Assembly: GCF_900168195.1 (NCBI RefSeq)
Contig: NZ_FUYX01000017.1
Location: 1 to 64,000, forward strand
From: Allobosea thiooxidans
Lineage (GTDB): Bacteria; Pseudomonadota; Alphaproteobacteria; Rhizobiales; Beijerinckiaceae
DNA length: 64,000 nucleotides
Reading direction: 5' to 3'
Shown: positions 61,015 through 64,000 of the stretch, piece by piece
How the letters are laid out: each line of letters opens with the position of its first letter
Position numbering within the stretch: position 1 is the first letter of the stretch
Translations under genes and position numbers: made by a program
Notes under the pieces: model-generated
The model's database searches: none
Seen by the model: only the letters and a program-made list of their open reading frames with translations
Told to the model about the DNA's origin: nothing

Positions 61015-64000
61015 TCAGATCCCCGAAGGGCAGCGGATTTCCCGCAGCGCCGGCAGGATCAGCGGGTTTTTCAGCGAACCGACGCCGAAGGAATAGCCGA
61101 CCTGGCGGCCGCCGGCATTCAGCGTGAAGCCGACATTGTCGCCCTGCTTCAGCACCGAGCCTGAATCGAGCAGGCGAAAGAAGGACCAGGTGCCCTCCTT
61201 CTCGAAGAGCTTGACCTCGCCCTGCGGCTGCTGCGCTCCGGAGGAGAAGAAGCCGCCGCCGAACATGCCGCCGGAATTGCCGCTGCTGCCGCCGAGCGTC
61301 AGCGTGATCGCGGTCTTGCCGACGCCGCCGCCCGGCCACATCACCGGGGTCGGCGTGTTGACGCCCTGCTGGCTGGTCACGGTGATGCCGTTGATCTCGA
61401 GCTTGGCGTTGGCGGCATCGGCCGAGAGCGCGGTCGGCGTGACCACCATCTGGAAGGAGGGCAGATTGCCGCCGGTCGGGAAGAAGGCGTCCCTGATCTC
61501 TCCGGCGCGCTGGAATTCGCGGAGCGTCGTCGGCGAGAGCGCGCGGGCGACGCGGCTGTCGACTCGCCAGCTCCACTGTGCCTTCGAGGTGTCGACGAAG
61601 GGTTCCAGCCGCTCCTTGTAGAACTTGTCCATGATCTGGCCCGGCGCGAAGAGCCGGGCGAAATCGGCGAGCGGCACGTCGCGTGCGCTCGCCTTGGTGA
61701 AGGGATAGCGGTTGTTCATCACCTCGGTGCAGATGCGCGTGACCTGCTCGGCCAGCGCCTGCCGGAGCAGGGCGACGGTCGCGCCGGTGGCGTCGCCCTC
61801 GAAATCGTTGACCGCCTGGATGACCATGCCGTCGAAAGGCGCCGGATAGCGCGAGGAATTGGCGCGCAGCGTCGCTATCAGCGGCACGAGCGCTGCGTTG
61901 GCCGCGGCCGACTGCGCGGGGTTCGTCGCCGCCGTGGCGAGGTTCTGGTTGATCTCCGCGAAGGTCTGGAGGAGCTGGTCCACCGGCCGGCGGCCGAGAT
62001 CGCCGTCGACGAGGACGTGGAAGGATTTGAACTGCGCCTCGATATCGGCGCCGAGGGTCGTGTCGGTGCCGCCCGCGAGCAGGCGTTCGACGCCGGGGGC
62101 GGCAAGGGGAAGGTTGGCGCCGAGCCGTCCCAGCGCATTGCTGGCGCGCTGCGCCAGCGTGTCGGCAGCGGCCTGAGCGGTGGCCTGCGCGGCTGCCTTC
62201 TTCGCGTTCGGGCGTTCCTTGGTGAGCTGCGTCTCGTCGCGCAGCGATTCCAGCACCTGCTTGAAGGGGGAGGTCGGTGCGGCGATGGCGCTCAAGGCGA
62301 CATAGCGCGGCTTGTCGGCGTTGAGGGGCCTGAGCTTCAGCCGCTTCAGCGCCTTCTGCCAATTCGCGACATAGTCGCGGCTGTAGAGCTTCATCAGGTC
62401 GGGGAAGAGCGTGGCGTACTGGGTGGTGATCGCCTGCTGGTCGAGATTCTCGCCAAGCACCCAGCGCTCGCGCTCGATCTGGTCGCCGATATCGCCGAGC
62501 CGGCCGATGAAGGCGTTCTGGAAGCCGTCATTGGTGTAGAAATAGGGCACGCGGATCTGGTCGAGATCCTCGCCGCTGAGTCCCTCGAAGACCAGGCGCA
62601 CATCCGAGCCGCCGCGCTGCGAGACCACCCAATCCTTCTGGCTCTCGCTGCGGGACTGCGTCCGCAGGAGCTCATAGGCTCGCTCGGCGATGCTGAGGCG
62701 GCGCAGCGTGCGCTGGCTCTGCTCGATCAGCGACTGGTTGAGCTTGACGATCGGCTCGGCGTCGCCCTCGTCGAGGTCGAGCATGGCGGTGAGATGCTCC
62801 TCCAGCGCCTCGCGGCCCTTGGCGTTGGCCGGGCCGGGGAAGAGGTTCTCGGCCCAGTCGAGCCGCATCCAGGAGGTGACGAGGTCGCGGTCCAGCTTCG
62901 CCTGGCCGCCGACCATCATGTAGACCTTGAGCGCCTCGTAGACGAAGCCGGGGTTGTTGGCGTTGGCCTCGAGCTGCTCCTCCAGCCGGAAGATGATGCG
63001 CGAGCGCAGCATCCGCTCGAGCGCCTGCCGGTAGGTGATCTCGGTCGCGTTCTGCAGGCGCTCCCGCTGGCTCAGCCCGAAGGTGGCGAGCGTCGGCGTC
63101 GGCTCCTCGCGGGTGGCATAGCCGGCCGGCATGTTCCGGAGCTTGTGCAGCAGCGGCAGGATGCGGCTGAAATTGCGGTCCGAAACCGTGGTCTCCTGCA
63201 ATACGGGCGCGGCGGCGCTGCGATAATCGGCGAGGCCGTAATTCGTCGCGGTGACGAGGTCGCTGTTCCGCGAAAAACTCGTCCACCACAGCCCGAGCGC
63301 GGCGAGCGTGAGGAGCGCGACGGTGGCGAAGCCGGCAACGCGCAACGCGGTGCTGCGCCGGGCGGCGCCGAGATCGGTCGAGACCCAGCCGGATTCGCCG
63401 ATCACCACCTTCTGGATCAGCTCGGTCAGGAAATAGCTCTTGCCCTTGCCGGAGAAGGAAGCCACCCCGGCGTGATCGGAACCGAAATTGCGCGAGAGCG
63501 CGCCGATCAGTTGGTCGATCGGCGTGCCTTCCTGCGTGCCGGAGGTGAAGTAGAAGCCGCGCAGCGTCGCATTGGCGTGATAGCGCGTCGGCTCGAAGAC
63601 GCGGGTCAGGAAGTCGACGATCGCACGCTTCAGCGTCGCCATCTGGCTCGGGAAGCCGAAGATCTGCGCACGTGCGGTGGGATTGGGCTCGTCCTGCAGC
63701 CGGTCGGGCAGGCGCTCGTTCAGCCGCGCGATCAGCGCATCGTATTCAGGCGGCACGTCGCCGATCATGTTGCGGGTCTTGTCGGCGGTCTGGAAGGTAT
63801 GGCCCCAGACCATGCGCCGCTGCGGCTCGGTCAGCGATCCGAAGAACTCGTTGAAGCCGGCGATCAGGTCAGCCTTGGTGAAGACGGCATAGACCGGGAA
63901 ATCGACCTTCAGCCGCTCGTGCAGTTCGAGCAGGCGGGCGCGGATCGCGTCGGCATGGGCGGCGATCTCCTCGGGCGAGGAGGTCAGCAGATCCTCGACG
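61015..64000 (-). CDS. tssM: Type VI secretion membrane protein TssM (IcmF), 5' end outside window
   Basis: The 3' 995 codons are visible. It is read from the right edge, where FPVYAVFTKADLIAGFNEFF, GSLTEPQRRMVWGHTF and MIGDVPPEYDALIARLNERL belong to the IcmF-related cytoplasmic part. A membrane helix (ALRVAGFATVALLTLAALGL) precedes the large periplasmic C-terminal domain (FDGMVIQAVNDFEGDATGAT, LFAPGQIMDKFYKERLEPFV, SWRVDSRVARALSPTTLREF) ending near CPSGI. TssM with TssJ and TssL forms the trans-envelope complex of T6SS. N-terminal Walker motifs, if present, lie outside. Confidence 0.93.
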   Translation of the reverse strand, partial: VEDLLTSSPEEIAAHADAIRARLLELHERLKVDFPVYAVFTKADLIAGFNEFFGSLTEPQRRMVWGHTFQTADKTRNMIGDVPPEYDALIARLNERLPDRLQDEPNPTARAQIFGFPSQMATLKRAIVDFLTRVFEPTRYHANATLRGFYFTSGTQEGTPIDQLIGALSRNFGSDHAGVASFSGKGKSYFLTELIQKVVIGESGWVSTDLGAARRSTALRVAGFATVALLTLAALGLWWTSFSRNSDLVTATNYGLADYRSAAAPVLQETTVSDRNFSRILPLLHKLRNMPAGYATREEPTPTLATFGLSQRERLQNATEITYRQALERMLRSRIIFRLEEQLEANANNPGFVYEALKVYMMVGGQAKLDRDLVTSWMRLDWAENLFPGPANAKGREALEEHLTAMLDLDEGDAEPIVKLNQSLIEQSQRTLRRLSIAERAYELLRTQSRSESQKDWVVSQRGGSDVRLVFEGLSGEDLDQIRVPYFYTNDGFQNAFIGRLGDIGDQIERERWVLGENLDQQAITTQYATLFPDLMKLYSRDYVANWQKALKRLKLRPLNADKPRYVALSAIAAPTSPFKQVLESLRDETQLTKERPNAKKAAAQATAQAAADTLAQRASNALGRLGANLPLAAPGVERLLAGGTDTTLGADIEAQFKSFHVLVDGDLGRRPVDQLLQTFAEINQNLATAATNPAQSAAANAALVPLIATLRANSSRYPAPFDGMVIQAVNDFEGDATGATVALLRQALAEQVTRICTEVMNNRYPFTKASARDVPLADFARLFAPGQIMDKFYKERLEPFVDTSKAQWSWRVDSRVARALSPTTLREFQRAGEIRDAFFPTGGNLPSFQMVVTPTALSADAANAKLEINGITVTSQQGVNTPTPVMWPGGGVGKTAITLTLGGSSGNSGGMFGGGFFSSGAQQPQGEVKLFEKEGTWSFFRLLDSGSVLKQGDNVGFTLNAGGRQVGYSFGVGSLKNPLILPALREIRCPSGI

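Overview
The window looks like a chromosomal segment of a high-GC alphaproteobacterium, most plausibly Hyphomicrobiales and Bosea-like. That is inferred from base composition, tight ATGA-coupled operons, an HdeA/B-type protein, DUF1254, Omp25-like barrels, TRAP transporters and a PpkA/PppA-regulated type VI secretion locus. There is one tRNA (Gly, TCC). I found no rRNA, CRISPR array, insertion sequence or phage module.

0-13 kb holds carboxylic and CoA-ester catabolism. It starts inside a TRAP small permease gene, coupled to a chimeric SDR/FAD-oxidase remnant. A LysR gene is divergent from a mesaconyl-CoA C1-C4 transferase / methylsuccinyl-CoA dehydrogenase pair. Then come a TRAP binding protein divergent from an aldehyde dehydrogenase, a YihU/GarR-like reductase, an orphan 2-oxoacid dehydrogenase E1 and an IclR regulator. 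12.6-20 kb holds envelope and stress genes, two AraC-type regulators and a membrane alpha/beta hydrolase.

20-30 kb holds rmlB-rmlC-rmlD-rmlA (dTDP-L-rhamnose), a WbaP-type initiating sugar transferase, an L-arabinonate catabolic set (GntR, DapA-like aldolase-family dehydratase, IlvD-like dehydratase) with a large palindromic repeat inside it, and a frameshifted DUF2891 gene. 30-38 kb holds a four-gene OpuC/Osm-type ABC importer, a CinA-C deamidase with two small coupled genes, pcm and an SDR. 38-50 kb holds a DUF3300 fusion protein, DUF2950, PPK2, a membrane protein/HlyD pair, a SulP transporter, a FixJ-like regulator, a TPR regulator and tRNA-Gly.

50-64 kb is the most unusual part. It has a proline-racemase-family enzyme with an altered first active-site motif, a secreted caspase-like protease fused to an outer-membrane beta-barrel with a Thr-rich loop, a PKMT-like methyltransferase, a lytic transglycosylase carrying an IS1595-type zinc ribbon, and the T6SS control genes ppkA, pppA, tagF and the 3' part of tssM. 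The TPP-type kinase/phosphatase/TagF genes should regulate the secretion machine post-translationally. The transglycosylase is placed to remodel peptidoglycan for it. A functional link with the barrel-caspase and methyltransferase is my hypothesis only.
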